Assembly (NCBI GenBank): GCA_020845515.1
Contig: JADLFQ010000064.1
Coordinates: 1 to 34,825 of the forward strand
Origin: Anaerolineaceae bacterium
Lineage (GTDB): Bacteria; Chloroflexota; Anaerolineae; Anaerolineales; Anaerolineaceae
Reading direction: 5' to 3'
DNA: 34,825 nt
Part shown: piece by piece, positions 1 to 7,480 of the stretch
Layout: every line of letters starts with the position of its first letter
How positions within the stretch are numbered: position 1 is the first letter of the stretch
Notes under the pieces: model-generated
The model's input: the letters and a program-made list of their open reading frames with translations, nothing else
Told to the model about the DNA's origin: nothing
Databases searched by the model: none
Program-made: the position numbers and the translations under genes

Positions 1-628
1 AAGAAGCCATCTTGCGCATTTCAAACAGGTAATCTTGAAACAAGGCTGTGAATTCTTCTTGTTGCTTAGGCTCCTGATACAGTTCGAGCGGCCCATCGGT
101 CAACGCGGCCACAGGCAGAGTTTCTCTCGCCGCCATTTCCACCAGATTCCGGCGCTCATCCAAATCGCGCCATAATGCAATTAAATCTTCGTTTATCGGT
201 TTCCCGTGTGCTTCCAGGTCGTCCCCGTACAGCAAACGGCTGTTGATAATTTCCGTCGGCGGATTTGCCGCATCACCGCCCGTTTCCATGCGGAATATAC
301 CGGTGTTAATGACTCCAAACTCAACACGATCGTGCCGGCTGGGTACGATTTGAGAGCCATCGGCTGCCATGACTACAACCGCGCCGCCCACCGCAGGGGA
401 AGGGAAAGTGCAGTGCAAAGCATCAGAAAAAGGTACGGCACAGCGTAGAGCCGCATTTTTTTCCAAGGCTTTTTCCACGCGCGCCGTTAATCCTTTAATA
501 TCTTCACAGCATGCCTCAAACAACCCCCTGGCTTGACCTTTTCGTTGATTTAATTCAGACAATCTCAAGCCTGCTTGCTTGCTTTTCTCCCTCACTTGTA
601 GTTGGGTTTGCAAAAGGTCAACTGGCAT
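1..628 (-). CDS. nurA: NurA-domain nuclease, 3' end outside the window
   Basis: The minus strand is open from an ATG at 626-628 to the window edge, giving 209 residues of a protein that continues beyond position 1. It has an N-terminal basic/helical segment, then a hydrophobic strand ending in ADGSQI, the metal-binding Asp motif that opens the NurA fold, and later an ALTDGPLEL segment, which fits the second conserved Asp region. NurA is a 5'-3' exonuclease/endonuclease that normally works with the HerA translocase in double-strand break end processing; herA could lie just outside the window. The ribosome binding site is weak (AGGTG close to the ATG). A promoter-like TATACT lies about 40 bases upstream. 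The family call rests on these motifs and overall length. Confidence 0.8.
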   Translation of the reverse strand, partial: MPVDLLQTQLQVREKSKQAGLRLSELNQRKGQARGLFEACCEDIKGLTARVEKALEKNAALRCAVPFSDALHCTFPSPAVGGAVVVMAADGSQIVPSRHDRVEFGVINTGIFRMETGGDAANPPTEIINSRLLYGDDLEAHGKPINEDLIALWRDLDERRNLVEMAARETLPVAALTDGPLELYQEPKQQEEFTALFQDYLFEMRKMAS

Positions 629-668
629 ATACACCTGTGTGCTTGTACGAACATTTGTTTCGTATTTA

Positions 669-698
669 AGTATAACATGATCAAAATTACCGTGTCGT
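669..698 (-). promoter_or_regulatory. Possible promoter of nurA
   Basis: On the minus strand ACGACA (698-693) and TATACT (674-669) are separated by 18 bases. The predicted start lies about 35 bases before the nurA ATG. The -10 is good and the -35 matches at four of six positions. Confidence 0.4.
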
Positions 699-726
699 AA
701 AAGCCTTGACAGTAAAAGCCTTAACC
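697..726. repeat. Two 15-bp tandem repeats upstream of nurA
   Basis: GTAAAAGCCTTGACA (697-711) is followed directly by GTAAAAGCCTTAACC (712-726), two differences in 15. The pair abuts the -35 of the proposed nurA promoter. It could be a regulator site or a chance duplication. Confidence 0.6.
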
Positions 727-797
727 AACGGGCAATTCAGAGTATGGGTTTAAAAAGCTAAGAGTTTTTTCGGAGACACAAGTTACACTACCGGATT

Positions 798-835
798 AAA
801 AAAAGTCTGGCGGGCAATTACAGCACACCCGCCAG
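798..835 (-). terminator. Rho-independent terminator of the linker lipoprotein gene
   Basis: CTGGCGGG (807-814) and CCCGCCAG (828-835) form a perfect 8-bp GC-rich stem with a 13-base loop. Read on the minus strand it is followed by a run of seven T (804-798). It lies 24 bases after the stop of the lipoprotein gene and isolates it from nurA. Confidence 0.85.
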
Positions 836-858
836 GCTGATATTGGATACAGAAAATG

Positions 859-1692
859 CTATGGGGCGGAAGTTGAAACCGAATCGAACTCCACATCCAC
901 AATGCCTTGGCTAAAGGACATGGCAGCTATGCCCACCGTACCGTTAGAAAGAACGTTATCACGGATAGGATCCTTGCCATTTACAGGAAGTTGTTCAATG
1001 CCATTAATGAAAAGGCGAATTTCATCCCCTGCACACATAAGCCCCAAAGCATTTGTATCAAGGCCGGCCTTGATGTCATACGTACTGATGCGTTCGCGGT
1101 CTTTAAGCAGATTCACATAGGGCACTTTGTTGCGCTCGCGCAGCATAAAATCAAAACGGTAAGCTTCGTATGTCCCGGCAAATCTCCCCATTGTGTGAAT
1201 ACGAAATTCATAAAATCCTTTATCCGACCCGCGGCAGAAGAGTGCAATTCCGTTCTCCCCACCCTTGATCGTCTCTACCACTGTTTCGACATATACATCA
1301 TCATAGGTCACCGCGACATTTTCCACATACGCATAGGTTTCGGCGTTTGGAAGTTCAAACTTCAACCGGTCGCCAAAGGTGTCTACATATTCTTTTTTGG
1401 TATCACCGGCAATCACAAACGGCGTCCAATCAGATAAATCTCCATCAAACTCTTCAAAAAAATAACCGCCGGTCTCTTCTTCCACAGGCTCCGTTGGCGA
1501 TACAGCCTCGGTCGGTTCCTCCTGGGGGGTTTCCGCAGGTTCCTCAGTCGGAGGGGATGGCGGCAGGTCGGTGGGCTCCAAAACCGCTTTTTCAGGCGTA
1601 GGTTCGGCTGTAGGAAGGGCTGGGCTGCCGGTTAGCGCGCATGCCATCGTCACCAGCATCAGCAACAGAATTGGAACCAGGATCTTTTTCAT
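859..1692 (-). CDS. Secreted lipoprotein with acidic Pro/Thr/Glu linker and lectin-like domain
   Basis: The 277-residue product begins with a lipoprotein signal peptide (basic MKK, hydrophobic stretch, lipobox TMAC with the Cys about 17 residues in). Roughly 60 residues rich in Pro, Thr and Glu follow, then a globular C-terminal domain starting near FFEEFDGDLSDW. That opening and the later strands (LKFELPN, GENGIALFCRG, IRLFINGIEQL, GTVGIAAMSF) look like the concanavalin-like fold of DUF1080/laminin-G-type domains. The ATG at 1692 is preferred over one 33 bases upstream because GAGGAG sits seven bases before it. It is probably anchored outside the cytoplasmic membrane and may bind glycan; no catalytic residues are evident. 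It has its own promoter and terminator, so it is monocistronic. Confidence 0.8.
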   Translation of the reverse strand: MKKILVPILLLMLVTMACALTGSPALPTAEPTPEKAVLEPTDLPPSPPTEEPAETPQEEPTEAVSPTEPVEEETGGYFFEEFDGDLSDWTPFVIAGDTKKEYVDTFGDRLKFELPNAETYAYVENVAVTYDDVYVETVVETIKGGENGIALFCRGSDKGFYEFRIHTMGRFAGTYEAYRFDFMLRERNKVPYVNLLKDRERISTYDIKAGLDTNALGLMCAGDEIRLFINGIEQLPVNGKDPIRDNVLSNGTVGIAAMSFSQGIVDVEFDSVSTSAP

Positions 1693-1856
1693 TCTCTTTC
1701 TCCTCGAAATGAATTGTCGGGACAACAGTTCTTTCTGCGTAAGGTCTGAATATCTCCGTTTGTAAAATAGCCCTTAAGTTTTCTCGGGTACCTACAGCCA
1801 GGAGAGACAGGGCAACTACACAATCACACTACCAGTTTCAATCCTGTCGTGCAATA

Positions 1857-1885
1857 ACTATAATGAAAACCCTGAAGAAAGTCAA
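1857..1885 (-). promoter_or_regulatory. Sigma70-type promoter of the linker lipoprotein
   Basis: On the minus strand TTGACT (1885-1880) is followed after exactly 17 bases by TATAGT (1862-1857). The predicted start near 1850 gives a leader of about 155 bases before the ATG at 1692. Confidence 0.55.
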
Positions 1886-1903
1886 GAAACAATTATAAAC
1901 ATG

Positions 1904-2131
1904 TTATTTTTCAACAAATGGATCGTGGCACGGATTCGTACCACACCATATACACGCGGGGGTTTCAAACAAATTGCACTGCACGGCTCTTGAACAACGG
2001 TGGCTGAGAATGCGCGGTGGCTGCTCCGGCAGCCATTCAGCCGGATACACCACTTCGGCATGCAGGGAGACCTCCTGCCGGGTGTGGTTGCAATAGCGCA
2101 CTTTGACCACCTTCCAGGTTTTTACTGCCAT
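1904..2131 (-). CDS. Small Cys-rich protein, possible zinc ribbon
   Basis: The product is 75 residues with a clear GGGAGG ribosome binding site six bases before the ATG. The N-terminal half is basic and beta-like. The C-terminal third carries cysteines at 46, 52, 60, 63 and 68 with His44 and His69, including a CIWC knuckle, which suggests a structural zinc or Fe-S site. I do not recognise the family. It begins 38 bases after the sugar dehydrogenase gene on the same strand and is likely the last gene of that unit. The motif and the good ribosome binding site argue that it is real despite its size. Confidence 0.6.
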   Translation of the reverse strand: MAVKTWKVVKVRYCNHTRQEVSLHAEVVYPAEWLPEQPPRILSHRCSRAVQCNLFETPACIWCGTNPCHDPFVEK

Positions 2132-2169
2132 AACAGACCTCCCAAATATAAACTGTCTTTTCTCTGGTT

Positions 2170-3501
2170 TTATTTACGCTCGAACCGAAACATCTGGCCG
2201 CTGCGATGATCCAGCAGGTAGATTTCACCGGCCTCATCCTGCCCAAACGAACTGATTAACGCACCGGTTTCTGCAATGTGCTGTATCTGCCAGTTTCCCT
2301 GCCCATCGCGCAGCAATCCCCAGACTGTACCGCGGCAGTAATCACCAAAGAGGTAAACGCCCTGCCACTCCGGCAGCGCACGGCCGCGATAAACTGCGCC
2401 GCCCGTCACAGAGCACCCCTGGCTATGATCGTATTCGTAGATAGGCTCCACCAGCATTAAACCCTCCGGAGGCGTTCCTTGATATGGATGAGCGCCCTCG
2501 CGATAACTCCATCCCAGGTTGGCTCCACCAGGGCTTCCGGCAGGGATGAAGTCAATCTCCTCCCACTGATTCTGCCCCACGTCGGCGATGTACTGGTCCC
2601 CATTCGCGCGGTCAAAAGAAATCTGCCATGGATTGCGCAAGCCATACGCCCAAATCTCCGGCCTCCCTCCCCCGCTCACAAATGGATTATCACCAGGGAT
2701 GCGATAGCCTTCCTCCTGGTTCACATCAATACGCAGCAGTTTGCCCAGCAAGGTCTCCAGGGATTGCCCGTTGCCTTGTGGATCGCCCCCCGAGCCGCCG
2801 TCGCCCAGACCGATGTACAGGTATCCCTCCGGCCCAAAGGTCAACACACCGCCATTGTGGTTTGCGTAGGGCTGCTTTACATGCAGCAGAACTTCTTCAC
2901 TCTCTGCATCTCCCCGGTCAGAATCCGCCAAAAGGTGGTATCGGGCAATGACCGTATCCCCGCCAAAATCAGTATAGTTAAGATAAAAAGTACCATCTAC
3001 GTTAAAACTTGGCGAGAAAGCCAGCCCGAGCAAGCCCTGCTCATTACCCGCCGAGCCAACCCGGCCGCGGATATCCAGGAACGGATCAGGCAGAAGGGTT
3101 CCGTTTTTAAGAACAAGGATACGTCCGGCCTGTTCGAGTAAAAACAACCGCCCGCTGCCATCCCCTGCCGCTACCAGGCCGCTTGGTCTTGTCAGGCCGC
3201 CAACTACGGGCGCCCAGTGATAGGCAGCCGGATCAGGAAACGTCACCGGAGCCGCCGCTTGCAGTGTCGCTTGTGGTGTCTCTTGCGTAGGACTCGCGGG
3301 GAGTGTTGCAATGACCGCAGGTTCTTCTTTCTCTATCGGCTGCACAATGGTAGTGGGCGTTGGGGGACTTTCCGGAAGGGCGGTGGAATTTGGTTTGCAG
3401 GAGGCAAGCAAACTCACCAGGGCAACCGCTCCTATAAAACCGGACAAATTCCTTATTCCTTTGATGAGAGGAGTAGACTTTTTCATCAACAGCAATTCCA
3501 T
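2170..3501 (-). CDS. Lipoprotein PQQ-dependent sugar dehydrogenase (glucose/sorbosone dehydrogenase family)
   Basis: This 443-residue protein has a lipobox (LLASC), a Pro/Thr-rich spacer of about 60 residues, and then a six-bladed beta-propeller of the soluble aldose sugar dehydrogenase (YliI/Asd, GSDH) family. Family signatures visible are EQGLLGLAFSP, the PYANHNGGVLTFGPEGYLYIG segment with the catalytic-site His, GLGDGGSGGDPQG, EIWAYGLRNPWQISFD and the closing Cys-containing blade. It would oxidise an aldose at C1 outside the cytoplasm using PQQ; no PQQ biosynthesis gene is in the window. The start at 3501 lies three bases after the upstream stop (TGA ATA ATG), suggesting coupling; the ATG at 3486 is equally compatible with the signal peptide. 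Transcribed after the DUF1232-like gene and before the small Cys-rich gene. Confidence 0.85.
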   Translation of the reverse strand: MELLLMKKSTPLIKGIRNLSGFIGAVALVSLLASCKPNSTALPESPPTPTTIVQPIEKEEPAVIATLPASPTQETPQATLQAAAPVTFPDPAAYHWAPVVGGLTRPSGLVAAGDGSGRLFLLEQAGRILVLKNGTLLPDPFLDIRGRVGSAGNEQGLLGLAFSPSFNVDGTFYLNYTDFGGDTVIARYHLLADSDRGDAESEEVLLHVKQPYANHNGGVLTFGPEGYLYIGLGDGGSGGDPQGNGQSLETLLGKLLRIDVNQEEGYRIPGDNPFVSGGGRPEIWAYGLRNPWQISFDRANGDQYIADVGQNQWEEIDFIPAGSPGGANLGWSYREGAHPYQGTPPEGLMLVEPIYEYDHSQGCSVTGGAVYRGRALPEWQGVYLFGDYCRGTVWGLLRDGQGNWQIQHIAETGALISSFGQDEAGEIYLLDHRSGQMFRFERK

Positions 3502-3504
3502 TAT

Positions 3505-3897
3505 TCAATTTCCAGGTGGGTTGTTCTCCGCTCCCTTCTCTTCGGAAAACTCTCCATCAATCACATCCTCTGGCGGAATGTAGCTGCTCCCATCCGATGG
3601 CAGGGCGCTGCGAAGTTTTTTCATGTGCTCTGTGACGATCTCGTCAGGGCAGAGTTCCACAAAAAGATAGGTGGCCAGCCAGATGACAAATGCATCATCC
3701 AGCGGCGTTGCCAGGATGGGCCCCAAGATAAGTTCAGGAAAGACCAGATACATTAAAGAACCAAAAGGCAGCAGCTTAAGGAACGGGCTAACCCGCCGGT
3801 CTCCCATCAATTTGAGAATTAATTTTATTCTTAGTCCCAGGTCTTGAAATACACCGCCGCTGGCGGGTATCAGGCTATGCGATTTCTGTTCAGTCAT
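3505..3897 (-). CDS. YkvA/DUF1232-like small membrane-associated protein
   Basis: The 130-residue product has a central hydrophobic stretch (about residues 36-85) with the pattern DRRVSPFLKLLPFGSLMYLVFP followed by a PLDDAFVIWLAT segment. This resembles the DUF1232 (YkvA) layout, in which a conserved P-x-D/E and an L/P-DD motif lie between two membrane-associated helices. The C-terminus is acidic and proline-rich. An AAGGAG ribosome binding site lies five bases before the ATG. It is the first gene of a three-gene unit with the sugar dehydrogenase. No biochemical role is known for this family. The match is at pattern level only. Confidence 0.65.
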   Translation of the reverse strand: MTEQKSHSLIPASGGVFQDLGLRIKLILKLMGDRRVSPFLKLLPFGSLMYLVFPELILGPILATPLDDAFVIWLATYLFVELCPDEIVTEHMKKLRSALPSDGSSYIPPEDVIDGEFSEEKGAENNPPGN

Positions 3898-3960
3898 CCA
3901 TTTCTCCTTAGCTTCCAGCAGGTTGCCGGAGGTATAGACTACAACTATTCACCTTTGATT

Positions 3961-3966
3961 ATTATA
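3961..3966 (-). promoter_or_regulatory. Candidate -10 element of the DUF1232/sugar dehydrogenase unit
   Basis: A perfect TATAAT reads on the minus strand about 64 bases before the ATG at 3897. No convincing -35 is present at 16-18 bases, so the call is weak. Confidence 0.3.
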
Positions 3967-4048
3967 CCGCCTTCTCCAAACCCCTTTTTAATTTAATTTT
4001 GGCACATTATTTGGTGCTGACTCCCCCACATTGGTGTGCTATTACTTA

Positions 4049-4077
4049 TTGCATTGCAGAGTCCCTTCCTGTATAAT
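4049..4077 (+). promoter_or_regulatory. Promoter of the secreted protein at 4105
   Basis: TTGCAT (4049-4054) and a perfect TATAAT (4072-4077) are 17 bases apart, placing transcription start near 4084. This rules out the in-frame ATG at 4036 and supports the ATG at 4105. Confidence 0.6.
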
Positions 4078-4104
4078 GGGACTTGTGAGGAAAACAAAAG
4101 GGGC

Positions 4105-5052
4105 ATGAAGGCAATAAAAATAGCCATTCCGTTTCTCCTGTTAGGTTTAATCCTGACGGTTTTGCCGGGAGCAGCTTTGGCGCAAGCCGAAGATCCGCTG
4201 TACTTTGAAGAAACCGGGCATACCGTTCAAGGGGAGTTTTTGCGATTCTACCAGAGTGCAAGCGACCCGCTGTTGCTTTTCGGCTATCCCATCACCGATG
4301 AAATCGTTGACCCCACCAACATGCAAACCAGTCAATATTTTCAGCGCGTGCGGCTTGATCTGGTAAATTCTCCCTCCGGCATACAGGTTAAACTGGCGCC
4401 GCTCGGCGAGATTTTGCATAAAGCCGGTACACCGGAAGTGCCCATCTCTAAAAACAGCCCTGTATGCCGGCTTTTCAGCACCGGGCACACGGTTTGTTAC
4501 GCTTTCCTGCAATTTTATGACCGCTTTAACGGCGAGGTTTTCTTCGGCAAGCCAATTTCCGAGGTGGAGCAGGAAGGCAACCGCTACGTGCAGTACTTTG
4601 AATTCGTGCGCATGGAATGGAGACCCGAACTTCCTCAAGGACAGCGGGTGGCGTTGGCCGATCTCGGAAAGGTCTATTATGACTACCGCATTGGCCTGCA
4701 GGAATTTACCCGGCCGGATCCCGCCATCATCAACCACAGCATTCAAGATATTGTTGTCAGAGCCTTTGTCAACCGCGCGCTGGCCGCTGCCAACGCCCCA
4801 CAAGACTTGTATATCATTGCCCAGGATCAATACCTTCAACCGGTGGAAGGCGCGTCGGTGAACATCGCCGTCCTGCTCCCCAATGGCCGGCAGGAGCTTT
4901 ACCGGGCGCCTCTCACCGACCGCGATGGCATCAGCCACCTGACCTTTCAGGTGAATGATTTGCCAGTTCGCGAGATTGTGCAGGTCAACGTGATTGTGGA
5001 ATACCAGGGGCAAACATCCAACACTTCAACCTGGTTCCGCATCTGGTGGTAG
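4105..5052 (+). CDS. Secreted protein with repeated aromatic/Gly-Tyr motif and Ig-like C-terminal domain
   Basis: The 315-residue product starts with a Sec signal peptide (basic MKAIKIA, hydrophobic core, ALAQA cleavage region). Two related repeats follow: ETGHTVQGEFLRFYQ...FGYPITDE...QYFQRVRLDL and STGHTVCYAFLQFYDRF...FGKPISE...QYFEFVRMEW. This is the roughly 50-residue unit often found in Chloroflexota extracellular proteins. The last 100 residues (from about QDLYIIAQDQYLQPVEGASVN) look like a bacterial Ig-like or carboxypeptidase-regulatory-like beta-sandwich, presumably for surface adhesion or glycan binding. The ATG at 4105 was chosen because it lies just downstream of the promoter and has a purine-rich AAGGGG ahead of it. 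It is monocistronic, ending at a strong terminator shared with the convergent operon. Confidence 0.8.
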   Translation: MKAIKIAIPFLLLGLILTVLPGAALAQAEDPLYFEETGHTVQGEFLRFYQSASDPLLLFGYPITDEIVDPTNMQTSQYFQRVRLDLVNSPSGIQVKLAPLGEILHKAGTPEVPISKNSPVCRLFSTGHTVCYAFLQFYDRFNGEVFFGKPISEVEQEGNRYVQYFEFVRMEWRPELPQGQRVALADLGKVYYDYRIGLQEFTRPDPAIINHSIQDIVVRAFVNRALAAANAPQDLYIIAQDQYLQPVEGASVNIAVLLPNGRQELYRAPLTDRDGISHLTFQVNDLPVREIVQVNVIVEYQGQTSNTSTWFRIWW

Positions 5053-5072
5053 TGTTCTAAAGCAGCGATTAC

Positions 5073-5102
5073 AAAAACGGGCCGCCGAACAGGCGGTTTT
5101 TT
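5073..5102. terminator. Bidirectional intrinsic terminator between convergent units
   Basis: CCGCC (5082-5086) and GGCGG (5092-5096) form a stem with loop GAACA. T6 follows on the plus strand (5097-5102), and AAAAA at 5073-5077 provides the T-run on the minus strand. It ends the secreted-protein gene and, from the other side, the sbcCD/glycosyltransferase operon. Confidence 0.85.
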
Positions 5103-6371
5103 CTACTCTTCACCAAAAGCGCGCGATTTTCCCCCCGCGGCAACCTCTTCCTCGGCAGGGTTGCCCTTAAAAAAGCGCCGGTAAAATGTCTCTATCTGCG
5201 CACGCACCAGGCTAATCTCCGCCCGGCTGGAGATCAGCTCCAGATTCAGTTCGGCTGCACGCGTGCGCAAGGCCGGATCCTCCAATGCGAGGATGACTGC
5301 TGCGGCTAGAGATTCAGGCCGTGAGGCTTCCACCAGCAGGCCATTTGCTCCCGGCGTAATCCACTCCCGCAGTGAATCAAGGTCTCCGGCTACCGGGAAG
5401 CAGCCACATGCCATCGCCTCCAGTAAAGAGTTGGGGGTGCCATCATGTTCGCTAATGGATACTGACAGCTCACAGCGCGAGAAGAGACTCCAAAGCCGGG
5501 GCTGCGGCAAAGTTGGCAGCAGGTGAACCGATTTCTGAATGCGAAGCCGTTCAACCCAGTAAAGAGCCTCCGGCTGGTTTTCCATCGCAGGGCAGATGAA
5601 GTGGACATCCGGCTTGCGCTCCAAAATGAGCGGAATCGCTTGAAAAAAGGTGTCATTGCGTACGTAGCCGGGTCGAAGTCCGCGCGGGTTGATAACCAGT
5701 GGTACCCCCTCCGGACAGGTGTACAGCCCTGGTTCCTCCTGCACAACATTCAAGTTGTGTATCTCACGCAAATCAATACCGCCGCCGCCTGGAACAACAA
5801 GCATGGGGCGTTGCGCCGGAAATCCCCAACTCTTCGCCAAACGGATATCCCGCTGTGCGTCCGCAAGCAGACCGTCGGCGCGGCGAAGTGTGCGCTGTGT
5901 AAAGGCGCGCATCAGCCTGGAGCCATTGGCATGCAGGGTAAAATCGTTTCCCCAAATCGAGACGAGCATCGGAATCCCCGCAGGAGTATAAGATGCCAGC
6001 ATCCCTTCAAAAGGGATGCGCAGCGCGTGAACTATGTCCGGTTGCACAGCGTTCACCAGAGAGCGAAACCGGCGCGCATAAAAAAGCAGGCTTAGCGGCC
6101 CTAACCGGTAGCGCAGCGCGAGGAGCGGCATCCACACCTTGCCCGCCACCTTACGCCAACGCCCCGTATTTGCAGTCACGTTTTTTCCCCCCGCCTGGCC
6201 GCCAGCCATCTTTGAGAAAGCAACCGGCAAAAGAAAAGTTTCACGAACATCTTGTACTGGCGTACAAGGAAATGTGGACACCACGGTCACTTCATGTTGC
6301 AGGGCGCGCAAGCCGGCAATCCACCGTCGGGTGATCGGGCTGCGCCCATCCGCTACAAGAAGCACATGCAT
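5103..6371 (-). CDS. GT4-family glycosyltransferase (second of two)
   Basis: This 422-residue protein has the GT-B layout: an N-terminal domain opening with MHVLLVADGRSPITRRW, a PDIVHALR strand near residue 115, an IWGNDF segment typical of GT4 enzymes, and a C-terminal nucleotide-sugar domain with the E-x7-E signature EHDGTPNSLLEAMACG. It probably transfers a sugar from an NDP-sugar to a cell-surface glycan or lipid acceptor; the substrate cannot be read from the sequence. The ATG at 6371 shares one base with the upstream stop (TGATG) and has AGGAGG five bases ahead. The GTG at 6374 is in frame but only two bases from that site. Last gene of the operon. Confidence 0.85.
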   Translation of the reverse strand: MHVLLVADGRSPITRRWIAGLRALQHEVTVVSTFPCTPVQDVRETFLLPVAFSKMAGGQAGGKNVTANTGRWRKVAGKVWMPLLALRYRLGPLSLLFYARRFRSLVNAVQPDIVHALRIPFEGMLASYTPAGIPMLVSIWGNDFTLHANGSRLMRAFTQRTLRRADGLLADAQRDIRLAKSWGFPAQRPMLVVPGGGGIDLREIHNLNVVQEEPGLYTCPEGVPLVINPRGLRPGYVRNDTFFQAIPLILERKPDVHFICPAMENQPEALYWVERLRIQKSVHLLPTLPQPRLWSLFSRCELSVSISEHDGTPNSLLEAMACGCFPVAGDLDSLREWITPGANGLLVEASRPESLAAAVILALEDPALRTRAAELNLELISSRAEISLVRAQIETFYRRFFKGNPAEEEVAAGGKSRAFGEE

Positions 6372-7480
6372 CACACCCTCCTCATGACAAAGTTGAGCGC
6401 GGTTTTAAAGATATCAACCATATATTCCAGGTTGATCTCATCCGATACAATTTCATAAGAGCGTTTTCCCATCTCCCGCAATCTGGAAGGGCTTGCCAGA
6501 GCCTGAGTCAGGATTTTCGTTAATGCCTGTAGATCGCCAGGCGGGAGCACCCAACCGTTTTCCGGGCGCACGAGCTCTGTCTGGGTACCATCCGCTTCTC
6601 CTACCACAACCGGCAGCCCATAAGCCATCGCCTCTTGTACCGCCAACCCGCCCGTTCCGGGCAGCACAAACAGATCTGCCTGTCGAAAAACAGCCGCCAG
6701 TGCATCACCGTAACAAGCTCCCCAAAAACGGGTTTCGGGGTATCGCTGCTTTGCCAGCGCCTCCAGGCTTGCTTGCTGCGGTCCCGCGCCCACAACCCAC
6801 AACTGCGGCTGCAACTCCGCTGGAAGTACGGCACACGCCTCGATCAACAGGTCTACGCGTTTGCGCGCCTGTAAACGCCCGACAAACAAGACCACCGCCT
6901 TTTGGAAAAAATCAAGAGGGCGTTCCGGCAAAGGCCAGGCAGGACGCGGCGCGGCAGCGTTGGGAGCGATAAAAATTCGTTCCTGCGGAAAGCCCACCCG
7001 GTGATATTCCTCGGCGCCCTTACTGCTGTAGGTGATCATGGCATCGAAATTGGACAAAAAATTACGGCGGAGGTGGTCCCGCCATTTTGAAAGAGCCCCG
7101 TTGTTCATCGGTGCGCCAAGCCCCCACCCCACGACGGGGCGGCCGCGCGTGGTCATCCAACGAGCCATCCGGGGGACATGCAGATAACGGGGGTTGGCTT
7201 CCAGAATCAGCGCATCCGGCTGCCAATCTGCCAGCCACCGGCGCCACCCGATCTGCCAGCACAGATAGTACCGGCCATGAAACAGGTGCACGTTCCGGGC
7301 AGGCCATAGCCGGGCGGCTTCCATCTTTTCTTCAACTGCAATCATTTCTTCTGGGCGCGGTTGACCGGTAAAAAGGCCCAGCCCGCCCTCGCACAATCTG
7401 GCGAGCGCATCAAAAAACGGCGAGCGATACACAGGTAGTACGCGTTGTTGCAGTCCAAGGCGAATCGGCAGCAGGCTCAT
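6371..7480 (-). CDS. GT4-family glycosyltransferase (first of two)
   Basis: The 369-residue product is a GT-B fold glycosyltransferase. The N-terminal half has an EANPRYLHVPRMARW segment and a YSSKGAEEYHRVGF stretch leading to the interdomain linker. The C-terminal half has VLFVGRLQARKRVDLLIEA, the classic start of the GT4 donor-binding domain, and PGTGGLAVQEAMAYGLPVVV. The first Glu of the usual E-x7-E is replaced here (PGTGGLAVQE), so the donor site may be atypical. The start overlaps the sbcC stop as ATGA. It is different in sequence from the next glycosyltransferase, so the pair probably adds successive sugars rather than being a recent duplication. Confidence 0.85.
   Translation of the reverse strand: MSLLPIRLGLQQRVLPVYRSPFFDALARLCEGGLGLFTGQPRPEEMIAVEEKMEAARLWPARNVHLFHGRYYLCWQIGWRRWLADWQPDALILEANPRYLHVPRMARWMTTRGRPVVGWGLGAPMNNGALSKWRDHLRRNFLSNFDAMITYSSKGAEEYHRVGFPQERIFIAPNAAAPRPAWPLPERPLDFFQKAVVLFVGRLQARKRVDLLIEACAVLPAELQPQLWVVGAGPQQASLEALAKQRYPETRFWGACYGDALAAVFRQADLFVLPGTGGLAVQEAMAYGLPVVVGEADGTQTELVRPENGWVLPPGDLQALTKILTQALASPSRLREMGKRSYEIVSDEINLEYMVDIFKTALNFVMRRV

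Noticed and set aside
697-726. The two 15-bp repeats as part of a CRISPR or iteron array
   Set aside because: Only two directly adjacent copies exist, with no spacers and no further copies nearby.
2479-3141. A 220-codon plus-strand frame opposite the sugar dehydrogenase
   Set aside because: The dehydrogenase family motifs on the minus strand account for this DNA; the opposite frame has no start signal or domain.
4036-4104. Upstream in-frame ATG at 4036 as the start of the secreted protein
   Set aside because: It precedes the promoter's -10 and would put the signal peptide 23 residues inside the protein.
4147-5013. A 288-codon minus-strand frame opposite the secreted protein
   Set aside because: It mirrors a gene with a clear signal peptide, promoter and terminator on the other strand and shows no protein motifs.
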